From Microbacterium sp. zg-Y818 (GTDB taxonomy: Bacteria > Actinomycetota > Actinomycetes > Actinomycetales > Microbacteriaceae), in contig NZ_CP126741.1 in the NCBI RefSeq assembly GCF_030246905.1, positions 2,976,001 through 3,040,000 of the forward strand: DNA of 64,000 bases, written 5' to 3'. Below are positions 47,107-54,108 of this stretch, one piece after another. The notes under the pieces are model-generated. The model worked only from the letters and a program-made list of their open reading frames with translations, did not search any database and was not told the DNA's origin. Made by a program: the position numbers and the translations under genes. Every line of letters starts with the position of its first letter. Position 1 is the stretch's first letter.

Positions 47107-47936
47107 CCCTTCACCGCCCCGGCGGTCATGCCACCGACGACGTATTTCTGTGCGAACAGGTAGAAGACCACGGCCGGAAGGGTGAAGAGGAAGGCGACAG
47201 CCATGATGGTCTGCAGGGCGGTGCCCTGCTCGCCGACGAACCCTGCCAGCCCCACCGAGGCGGGTTGGATTTCGCGGCTGAAGATGAACGTCACCGCGAA
47301 CACGTACTCGTTCCACGCGTGGAAGAAGGCGATGACCGCCGCGGCGGCGATCGTGGGAGCGATCAGCGGGAGGTTGATGCGCAGCAGAACGCCCAGCGGG
47401 CGCGCGCCGTCGACCCTCCCTGCTTCCTCCAATTCCCGCGGCACGCCGTCGATCGCGCCCTTGAGGATGAGCGCGACGATGGGCAGGACGAACGCGGTGT
47501 TCGCCAACACCAGCCCGGGCAGCGAATCAAGCAGATCGAAGCGGCGGAACAGCGAGAACAGCGGAACGACGAGCAGCGCCTCCGGAAGCATCTGCGTGAA
47601 GAGCAGCAGGAGCGCCAGACCGGCCTTCCCCCAGAAGGAGAAGCGCGACAGCGCATATCCCAACGGGATGCCGAGCAGAAGCGCGAGCAGCGTCGTGCCC
47701 GTGGCCACCACCGTGCTGTTGAGAAGCCATCGCAACGTTCGCCCCTCGGTCACCGCTTCGATGAAGACGCCGAACTGGGAGAAGTCCGGCACGAGGCGGG
47801 GCTGGCTGCCGAACAGGTCGGCGTCACTGGTGAGCGCGGTCGTGAACATCCAGTAGATCGGAAAGACTGCCAGGCCGAGCGCCACGAGCACGATGAGCAT
47901 GCGCGCGGTCACGCCGAGACGGAATCGTCGGATCAT
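47103..47936 (-). CDS. sugar(-acid) ABC permease, MalG/CUT1 type
   Basis: 277 residues, six membrane helices; EAA loop EEAGRVDGARPLGVLLRINLPL. Coupled on both sides by 4-nt overlaps: its start to the MalF-type gene, its stop to the dehydratase. Transport and catabolism therefore share one transcript. No ATPase in the operon. Confidence 0.9.
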   Translation of the reverse strand: MIRRFRLGVTARMLIVLVALGLAVFPIYWMFTTALTSDADLFGSQPRLVPDFSQFGVFIEAVTEGRTLRWLLNSTVVATGTTLLALLLGIPLGYALSRFSFWGKAGLALLLLFTQMLPEALLVVPLFSLFRRFDLLDSLPGLVLANTAFVLPIVALILKGAIDGVPRELEEAGRVDGARPLGVLLRINLPLIAPTIAAAAVIAFFHAWNEYVFAVTFIFSREIQPASVGLAGFVGEQGTALQTIMAVAFLFTLPAVVFYLFAQKYVVGGMTAGAVKG

Positions 47937-48853
47937 CGCGGGGTCCTCTCAGCGGCACGGCCGACGAAACGGCTTCCGGCGATGACGATCAGTGAGATGA
48001 GCACGCCCACCATCCCGATCGCTGCGGCCGTGCCGAGGCGCTGGGCGTCGAACGCCTCTGCGTACAGATCGATCACGAGGGTGCGGGTCGAGCCCAGCGG
48101 TCCTCCTCGTGTCATCAGCCAGATCAGCTCGAACCGCCGCAGCGACCAGATCGTCATGAGCAGAGCCAGCAGTCCGACAGTCGGCTTGATGACCTGCCAG
48201 GTGACGACGCGGAATGTCCACAGCCGGCCCGCGCCGTCCATCTCCGCGGCCTCGATCAGTTCGGCGGGCACCGATTGCAGCGCGGAGAGGATCACCACAC
48301 ACACGAAGGGGAAGAGCTGCCACACGGTGGTGGCCAGGATCGCCGGCAGCGCCCATGCGGGATCATCGAGCACCCCACCGGCGCCGACCGGCACCCCGAG
48401 CGCCCTCAGGATGCGGGTGACGATGCCGTACTGCGGGTTCAGCATCCACACCGCGATCAACGCGGTGGCGATGCCGGGCGCCGCCCATGGGACGGTGATC
48501 AGAGCACGCGCGACCCCGCGACCGGGGAACTTGCCGTTGAGCAGCAGCGCGACGAGCAGACCTACCCCGACGGCGCCGACAACGCAGGCGACCACGTAGA
48601 CACCCGTGGTCAGAAGCGTCTGGCGGAACGATGCGCTCGAAAAGACATGAGCATAGTTCGCCAGCCCCACCCATTCGCTGCGCGTGGGGTTCAGCAGGGT
48701 CGTCCGGGTGAAGCTCAGATAGATCTCCTGGAGCAGCGGGATCACCTGGAAGACGATGATGTAGAGCGCGGCAGGGGCGAGGAACAAGTAGGGAGTCCAC
48801 TTACTGCCCAGCGGACTGCGTCTCCTGCCCCGCCGCGTGGCGGCGACGGTCAC
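47933..48853 (-). CDS. sugar(-acid) ABC permease, MalF/CUT1 type
   Basis: 306 residues. Basic N-terminus (RRGRRRSPLGSKW), then helices beginning YLFLAPAALYIIVFQVIPLL; EAA loop EAAEMDGAGRLWTFRVVTW. GTG start overlaps the binding-protein stop. Confidence 0.9.
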   Translation of the reverse strand: MTVAATRRGRRRSPLGSKWTPYLFLAPAALYIIVFQVIPLLQEIYLSFTRTTLLNPTRSEWVGLANYAHVFSSASFRQTLLTTGVYVVACVVGAVGVGLLVALLLNGKFPGRGVARALITVPWAAPGIATALIAVWMLNPQYGIVTRILRALGVPVGAGGVLDDPAWALPAILATTVWQLFPFVCVVILSALQSVPAELIEAAEMDGAGRLWTFRVVTWQVIKPTVGLLALLMTIWSLRRFELIWLMTRGGPLGSTRTLVIDLYAEAFDAQRLGTAAAIGMVGVLISLIVIAGSRFVGRAAERTPR

Positions 48854-50100
48854 GGCGCCCCGACGATCCCCTCAGCCTCGGCCTGCGCCCGCTCCATGGC
48901 CTCCTGCATGGTCTGCTGACCCTGAAGGGCCGCGATGACCTCGCGCACGACGATGCTGCGGATCTCCGGGGTCTGCGGGCCGAACCCGACCACGATCTGG
49001 GGAGCGCTGGTGTTCGTCAGCTCGTCGAAAACGGTCAGGAACGGCATTTCCTCGAGCGATTCCGCGCTGCGCTCGGTGGGGGTGGCCATGCTCGCCGCGC
49101 CGAGGGCTTCCTGTAGCTTCTGCTGCTGCTCGGGCTGCAGCATCCACTCGATGTAGGTGTACGCGGCTTCCTTGTACTCGCTGTTCGCGTTTACGACGAT
49201 GGGAGCCATGATCGCACCCTGCGCGCGCACCGGGAACGGGATGGGAGCGACACTGAAGTTCAGGTCCGGATTCGTACCCTTGGTGGCGACGACGTAGCCG
49301 CCGTTGTTCAGCTCCATGCCCACGAGGTTCTGGGCGAACATGCGGCGGAACGTAGCCGCATCCGCGCCCTTGGGGATGACATCGGCGTCGTACATGGTCT
49401 GGAAGGCCTCGAGACCTTCGATGTTCTTCGGGTCATCGAGCGTGAGGTTCTCACCGTCCGACCACTGACCGCCGAAACCGTAGACGTAGTTGAAGATGTC
49501 CTGCCACACGCCGTTCTCCTCCGCCTGGGTCTGGCGGAAAGCGAGACCGTACACGTCGCCCTGGGTGGTCGCCTGCGCCGTCGCCAGGAACTCGTCGAAC
49601 GTCGTCGGGGGCTCGGGGACGAGGTCCGCGTTGTAGAACATCACGTAGTTCGAGGTGTCGTGAATCACGCCGTAGCGGGCGTCGTCGACGAAGAGGTACT
49701 CATCCGGGCCGGGCTGCAGACCGAGCTCCGCGGCGTCGATGACGTCGTCCAGCGGCTCGAGAAGGCCCGCGGCCGCAGCGGTGGAGAACTCCGGCATGTC
49801 GAAGCGCACCAGATCGGGGCCCTCGCCGCCTCCCATCTGGGTGAGGACGGTCTGGCCGAAAGTGGGGAAGGGCACGGATGCCGGCTCGATGATGACGCCA
49901 TCCTGGCTCGCATTGAATTCATCGACGAACGCCTGAAGACGAGGCCCCAGCCCGGGATCGCCGAACGTGGAGGCGGCGAAGGTGAGGGTGACGGGGCCTT
50001 CCGCTTCCTCCGCCCCGCCGGAGCACCCGGTCAGGATGAGCGCGGTGGTGGCTGCACCCGCCAGGAAGAGGGCGCGGCGAGGGCGAGGGGTTGCGTGCAT
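48850..50100 (-). CDS. ABC substrate-binding lipoprotein of the pentonate cluster
   Basis: 416 residues. Signal MHATPRPRRALFLAGAATTALILTGC with lipobox LTGC; solute-binding family 1 body (FEALQTMYDADVIP-like FQTMYDADVIPKGADAATF, MLQPEQQQKLQEALGAA). Start ATG 50100 has GAAGGAG 7 nt upstream; the frame continues upstream into the control region. First gene of the operon and divergent from the GntR gene. Pairing with acid-sugar enzymes suggests an aldonate, pentose or pentose oligomer ligand. Confidence 0.88.
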   Translation of the reverse strand: MHATPRPRRALFLAGAATTALILTGCSGGAEEAEGPVTLTFAASTFGDPGLGPRLQAFVDEFNASQDGVIIEPASVPFPTFGQTVLTQMGGGEGPDLVRFDMPEFSTAAAAGLLEPLDDVIDAAELGLQPGPDEYLFVDDARYGVIHDTSNYVMFYNADLVPEPPTTFDEFLATAQATTQGDVYGLAFRQTQAEENGVWQDIFNYVYGFGGQWSDGENLTLDDPKNIEGLEAFQTMYDADVIPKGADAATFRRMFAQNLVGMELNNGGYVVATKGTNPDLNFSVAPIPFPVRAQGAIMAPIVVNANSEYKEAAYTYIEWMLQPEQQQKLQEALGAASMATPTERSAESLEEMPFLTVFDELTNTSAPQIVVGFGPQTPEIRSIVVREVIAALQGQQTMQEAMERAQAEAEGIVGAP

Positions 50101-50172
50101 CGGCTTACTCCTTCGTAAACGATCGATCTGAGGCGAATCAGCGGCGCCTCGGTTCCACGTATTATTACTAAC

Positions 50173-50190
50173 ATTGGGCATATACGCAAT
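50173..50190. promoter_or_regulatory. putative GntR operator (ATTGGGCATATACGCAAT)
   Basis: An 18-bp inverted repeat with 7 of 9 matching positions between halves, in the 126-bp divergent gap of the pentonate importer and GntR gene. The block 50158-50195 is strikingly AT-rich. Position and symmetry suit a FadR-type GntR operator overlapping the promoters. Confidence 0.65.
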
Positions 50191-50226
50191 ATTGGTGTGG
50201 ATGGCTGCGAAGGATAAAGTTCCAGG

Positions 50227-50934
50227 ATGGCCGACCTGCACAATGCCCTCGTAGAACAGCTGGGGCTGCGCATCGTGCGCGGGGACTGGCCGCCCGGAAC
50301 CCGGGTGGAGGTGGAGGCGCTCGCGCCGCAGTTCGGGGCGAGCCAGACGGCCATGCGGGAGGCCCTCCGCGTGATCCGGGAGAAGGGCATGGTCGAATCC
50401 CGACCCCGGCGCGGCACGACAGTGCGAGAGCGAAGCGCATGGAAGCTCCTCGACAGCGACGTCATCATGTGGCGTCGCGAGGTGCGTCGCGACGACGACC
50501 GCCTACTGTCCGAGCTCTCCGAGTTGCGCGAGATGATCGAGCCGACGTCAGCGCGTCTGGCGGCAGCCCATCGCGACCTCGAGGACATCGCAGCGCTCGA
50601 GGCGGCTTTCGCTCAGTTCGAGCGGGCGGGCTCCGACGTCGGGCTCCTCGATGCGGCCGATAAGTCGTTCCACTTGAGCTTGCTGAAGGCGACCCACAAC
50701 GAGCTGATGATGCGGTTTGACGTCGTGGTGATCCACGCGCTGGACGCGCGCAACCGCATCCAGCACCATCCTTCGGGCACCTGGCTCGACCCTGTCCCCG
50801 ACCATCGCGCCGTGCTCGAGGCAGTCATCGCCGGCGACCCCGCCGCCGCGGAGCGAGCCATGCGGCACGCCATCCGGGAGTCGGGTGAAGATCTCCGGGG
50901 CGGCGAACCACCGTTCCAGCACGTCAGCACCTGA
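50227..50934 (+). CDS. GntR-family regulator (FCD, DgoR-like)
   Basis: 235 residues: GntR winged helix (LGLRIVRGDWPPGTRVEVEAL, FGASQTAMREALRVIREKGMV, SRPRRGTTV) and an FCD domain with metal-site residues in DAADKSFHLSLLKATHN and DHRAVLEAVIAGD. Similar to DgoR-type repressors of sugar-acid catabolism, so it probably controls the divergent pentonate operon, sensing a pentonate or keto-deoxy acid. ATG 50227 has only a weak ribosome-binding site (CCAGG). Confidence 0.88.
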   Translation: MADLHNALVEQLGLRIVRGDWPPGTRVEVEALAPQFGASQTAMREALRVIREKGMVESRPRRGTTVRERSAWKLLDSDVIMWRREVRRDDDRLLSELSELREMIEPTSARLAAAHRDLEDIAALEAAFAQFERAGSDVGLLDAADKSFHLSLLKATHNELMMRFDVVVIHALDARNRIQHHPSGTWLDPVPDHRAVLEAVIAGDPAAAERAMRHAIRESGEDLRGGEPPFQHVST

Positions 50935-50953
50935 CCGCCGCACATCACCCGAC

Positions 50954-51024
50954 GAGCCACTCCGGTGTCGCTTCCACACCATCCCCCGGGGCGGCACCCG
51001 CGATTCGCGACACTTGAGCAGCGC
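50954..51024. repeat. 71-bp dyad repeat, copy 2
   Basis: Same family as 43458-43528: GAGCCACTCCGGTGTCGC at the left, ATTCGCGACACTTGAGCAGC at the right. Lies 20 nt after the gntR stop, in a 212-bp region that holds no gene. Confidence 0.7.
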
Positions 51025-51046
51025 CCGCGCCCGCCGACCGACGCCT

Positions 51047-51117
51047 GAGCCGCTCCGGTGTCACTTCCGCACAATGCCCGGGCGCGGCACCGACCATTCG
51101 CGACACCGGAGCAGCGC
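51047..51117. repeat. 71-bp dyad repeat, copy 3
   Basis: The best-formed copy: CTCCGGTGTC on the left is perfectly complementary to GACACCGGAG on the right. In direct orientation with copy 2, 22 nt after it, and 30 nt from the end of the next operon. May act as a terminator between the converging gntR and oxidoreductase genes. Confidence 0.7.
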
Positions 51118-51146
51118 TCACCGCGCGGGGCGGCACCCGCCGCGGG

Positions 51147-52232
51147 TCAGCGGCGCCATTCCTCCTGCGGGGTGAGCGGCACGACGGACGGCAGCCGCGC
51201 CGTCGTGCTCAGCGTCACGTGCTGGCCGGTGTGGGCGGAGTCGGTGAGCGCGGTCATGATCTCGAGCACGTGAAGGGCCAGTTCACCGCTCGCACGCCCC
51301 TCGCCGTCGCGCACCTGATCGATGACGCCGATGCCGCGGCCGGCCCCGACGTAGCCACCGGCATCGGGCAGCGTGGTCCATTCCGACTCGCCGCGGCGGC
51401 GCAGGCGCACCTCGCCGGCGAAGGTGTTCGGGTCGGGGACGCTCAGCGACCCCTCCTCGCCGTGCACCTCGATCGGCGCCGCCGTCGTTCCCACGGCGTC
51501 GAAGCTGAAGGTCACCGTCGACAGCGCGCCGCTGGAGTGCTCGAGCACACCGGTGACGTGGGTGTCGATCTCGACGGGGATGATCTCGCCCGTGCGGGGG
51601 CCGGAGCCGATCCGTCGCGTGTCGCGGGTGCGTGACGATGCGCCGCTGACCCGCACCACCGGGCCCAGCAGGTGAACGAGCGACGTGAGGTAGTACGGCC
51701 CCATATCGAACAGCGGTCCCCCGCCGTCGCGGTAGTAGAAGTCGGGGTGCGGATGCCACGACTCGTGGCCGCCCGAGACCCAGGTCGCCACCGCCGAGAC
51801 GGGGCGGCCGATGTCGCCGGCCTCGACGGCGGCGCGGGCGGTCTGGATGCCGGTGCCGAGCACGGTGTCGGGGGCACCGCCGACCCAGTGGTCGCCGGCG
51901 GCATCCATCATCGCCTTGGCCTGGGTGAGAGTCGCCGCGAGCGGCTTCTCGCCGTAGACGTCCTTGCCGTGGGCGAGGGCGGCGAGAGCGATGTCCGCGT
52001 GGGCGGCGGGGATCGTGAGGTTGATGACGGTGTCGACGGCCGGGTCGGCGAGAAGTTCATCGACGGTGAGCGCGCGGCATCCGGGGATCTCGGCGGCCAC
52101 CGCTGCGGCACGGCCCTGGTCCAGGTCCGCCGTTGCCACGATGCGGACGCCCTCAAGCCCGGCAAGCGTCTCGAGGTACTGCCGGGAGATGACTCCCAGG
52201 CCGATTATCCCTATGCCGTGCGGCTGGCCCAC
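51147..52232 (-). CDS. Gfo/Idh/MocA-family oxidoreductase (first)
   Basis: 361 residues. Rossmann start GIGIIGLGVISRQYL, TINLTIPAAHADIALAAL and the sugar-dehydrogenase EKP motif in KDVYGEKPLA; the C-terminal domain has GGPLFDMGPYYLTSLVHLLG. GTG start at 52232 overlaps the ThuA-like gene by 22 nt. Together with ThuA and a second Gfo/Idh protein it suggests 3-keto-glycoside chemistry. Exact substrate unknown. Confidence 0.85.
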   Translation of the reverse strand: MGQPHGIGIIGLGVISRQYLETLAGLEGVRIVATADLDQGRAAAVAAEIPGCRALTVDELLADPAVDTVINLTIPAAHADIALAALAHGKDVYGEKPLAATLTQAKAMMDAAGDHWVGGAPDTVLGTGIQTARAAVEAGDIGRPVSAVATWVSGGHESWHPHPDFYYRDGGGPLFDMGPYYLTSLVHLLGPVVRVSGASSRTRDTRRIGSGPRTGEIIPVEIDTHVTGVLEHSSGALSTVTFSFDAVGTTAAPIEVHGEEGSLSVPDPNTFAGEVRLRRRGESEWTTLPDAGGYVGAGRGIGVIDQVRDGEGRASGELALHVLEIMTALTDSAHTGQHVTLSTTARLPSVVPLTPQEEWRR

Positions 52233-52912
52233 AGCATGCCCCTCTCGATGATGGTGCGGACGTTGTCGTCCTGCAGCACGTCCAGGCTGTGCCCGGGGGT
52301 GGCCACGAAGATGCGCCCCTTGCCCCACAGGCGCGTCCACACTGCGGGGGACGTGATGGGACGATGCCAGGGGTGGTACGGCTGCACCGGGTGCGTGGTG
52401 GTCGCCAGCACGTCGATCAGGTCGTCGTGCAGCACCCAGTACTGCTCGGTGTGCAGCGAGAAGTCGTCGAGCCCCGCCATGATCTCGTGCTCCCGCCCCA
52501 GATCGGTGAGCTCGACGGTGTAGGGCAGGTAGTTGTCGGACTGGTCGCCCGAGCACTGGTCGGGGTGCTTCGAGGGGTGGGTGGCGAACTGGCCGCCGAT
52601 GAGCTGCAGGTAGTCGGAGCTGTTGCGGTACGAATCCGCGATGCCGCCGTGCCAGCCGGCGAGTCCCGTGCCGCGCTCGACCGCCGCCTTGAGCCCGTTG
52701 AACGCCTCGCGGGAGATCTCCGACATCGTCACCGACTGCAGGATGAGGTCGGTGGATGCCATCACCTCGTCATCGGCGTAGATCTCGTTGGAGTCCTCGA
52801 CGCGCACGTCGAAGCCGCTCTGCTCGAGGAAGGGGAGGAAGAAGTCGGTCGCCTCGACGGGGTGGTGACCTTCCCAGCCTCCCCGAACGACGAGTGCGGT
52901 GCGTGCGGTCAC
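52211..52912 (-). CDS. ThuA-like protein
   Basis: 233 residues of the ThuA (trehalose utilisation) family, glutamine-amidotransferase-like fold: ALVVRGGWEGHHPVEATDFF and LAGWHGGIADSYRNSSDYLQLIG. ThuA works with the Gfo/Idh dehydrogenase ThuB in rhizobia, where disaccharides are used through 3-keto derivatives. GTG start overlaps the second Gfo/Idh stop (GTGA at 52909-52912). Its biochemical role is not established for most members. Confidence 0.82.
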   Translation of the reverse strand: MTARTALVVRGGWEGHHPVEATDFFLPFLEQSGFDVRVEDSNEIYADDEVMASTDLILQSVTMSEISREAFNGLKAAVERGTGLAGWHGGIADSYRNSSDYLQLIGGQFATHPSKHPDQCSGDQSDNYLPYTVELTDLGREHEIMAGLDDFSLHTEQYWVLHDDLIDVLATTTHPVQPYHPWHRPITSPAVWTRLWGKGRIFVATPGHSLDVLQDDNVRTIIERGMLWASRTA

Positions 52913-54108
52913 GGATTCTCTCCTTCGACGGTGACATACAGACTGTCCTGCGCGGCGCTGCGCTCGACCGCGGCGAGCACCCGCTGCACGCGGGCGGCGT
53001 CCGCGAAGCTGGGAGAGACCGGAGTACCCCCGGCGATCGCACGCACGAGGTCGACGATCTGGTGCGTGAACAGGTGCTCGTATCCGAGCCCGTGGCCGGC
53101 CGGCCACCACGCGTCGGCGTAGGGATGCTCGGGCTCGTTGGCCTGGATGCGGCGGAACCCCTGCTCGCCGGCGGGGTCGGACGCGTCGTAGAACTCGAGC
53201 TCGTTCATCGCCCGGAAGTCGAATGCGATCGAGCCGCGGTCGCCGTTGATCTCGATGCGGTTGGAGTTGCGATGCCCCGTCGCCAGGCGCGTCGCTTCGA
53301 AGACCCCCATCGCCCCACCGGCGAACCGGGCCGTGAACGCCGCGGCGTCGTCGACGGTGACGGTCTGCCGGGCTGCGTCGGCCTGGGCGCGCCCGCCGAG
53401 CCCTACCTGTTCGTCAAGCACGGGACGCGTCGGAACGAAGGTGCGCATGATCGCGCTGACCCCGGCGATGGCGTCGCCGGTCAGCCACTGCGCGGTGTCG
53501 ATGCTGTGGGCGCCGATGTCTCCGAGGGTGCCGGAGCCGGCGCGGTCCTTGTCGAGCCGCCAGGTGAAGGGGGCGTCGGGGTCGCTCAGCCAGTCCTGCA
53601 GGTACTGAGCACGCACGTGGCGCACCTGCCCGATGCGGCCGTCCTCGACCAGCCGGCGCGCGAGCGCCAGCGCGGGGGTACGGCGGTAGCTGAACCCGCA
53701 CATGCTGACGACGCCCTCGGCACCGGCGCGCTCGGCGGCCGCGACCATGAGGTCGGCCTCGGCCACGTCGTTGGCCAGCGGCTTCTCGCACAGCACGTGC
53801 TTGCCGGCTGCCAGCGCCGCCAGCGCGATCTCGGCGTGGGTGTCGCCGGGGGTGCAGATGTCCACCACGTCGATGTCGGCGCGCTCGATGGCCTGACGCC
53901 AATCGCCCGCGGACTCCGCGAAACCGAACGTGTCGGCCGCGGCCGCCGTGCGCTCGGGGTCACGCCCGACCAGCAGGGTCAGCTCAGGCCTGGCGGGCAG
54001 GTCGAAGAAGCGGTGGGCGGTGCGCCACGCGTGCGCGTGCATGCGCCCCATGAAGCCCGTTCCGATGAGCGCGACCCGCAGGGGCCGGTCGGTCGTCGTC
54101 GTCATCAC
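52909..54108 (-). CDS. Gfo/Idh/MocA-family oxidoreductase (second)
   Basis: 399 residues. Rossmann LRVALIGTGFMGRMHAHAW, DICTPGDTHAEIALAAL, EKP in KHVLCEKPLAND, and the barrel-face GTLGDIGAHSIDTAQWL with the His typical of the family; GYEHLFTHQIVDLVRAIAGG at the C-terminus. Resembles ThuB/inositol-dehydrogenase-like proteins. GTG 54108 or ATG 54105; the GTG overlaps the glucosidase stop. Confidence 0.87.
   Translation of the reverse strand: MMTTTTDRPLRVALIGTGFMGRMHAHAWRTAHRFFDLPARPELTLLVGRDPERTAAAADTFGFAESAGDWRQAIERADIDVVDICTPGDTHAEIALAALAAGKHVLCEKPLANDVAEADLMVAAAERAGAEGVVSMCGFSYRRTPALALARRLVEDGRIGQVRHVRAQYLQDWLSDPDAPFTWRLDKDRAGSGTLGDIGAHSIDTAQWLTGDAIAGVSAIMRTFVPTRPVLDEQVGLGGRAQADAARQTVTVDDAAAFTARFAGGAMGVFEATRLATGHRNSNRIEINGDRGSIAFDFRAMNELEFYDASDPAGEQGFRRIQANEPEHPYADAWWPAGHGLGYEHLFTHQIVDLVRAIAGGTPVSPSFADAARVQRVLAAVERSAAQDSLYVTVEGENP

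Noticed and set aside
43458..51117. The bracketing repeats as ends of an insertion sequence or composite transposon.
   Set aside because: No transposase or integrase gene lies between or beside them, and the centres of the repeats vary. Kept only as a possible module boundary.
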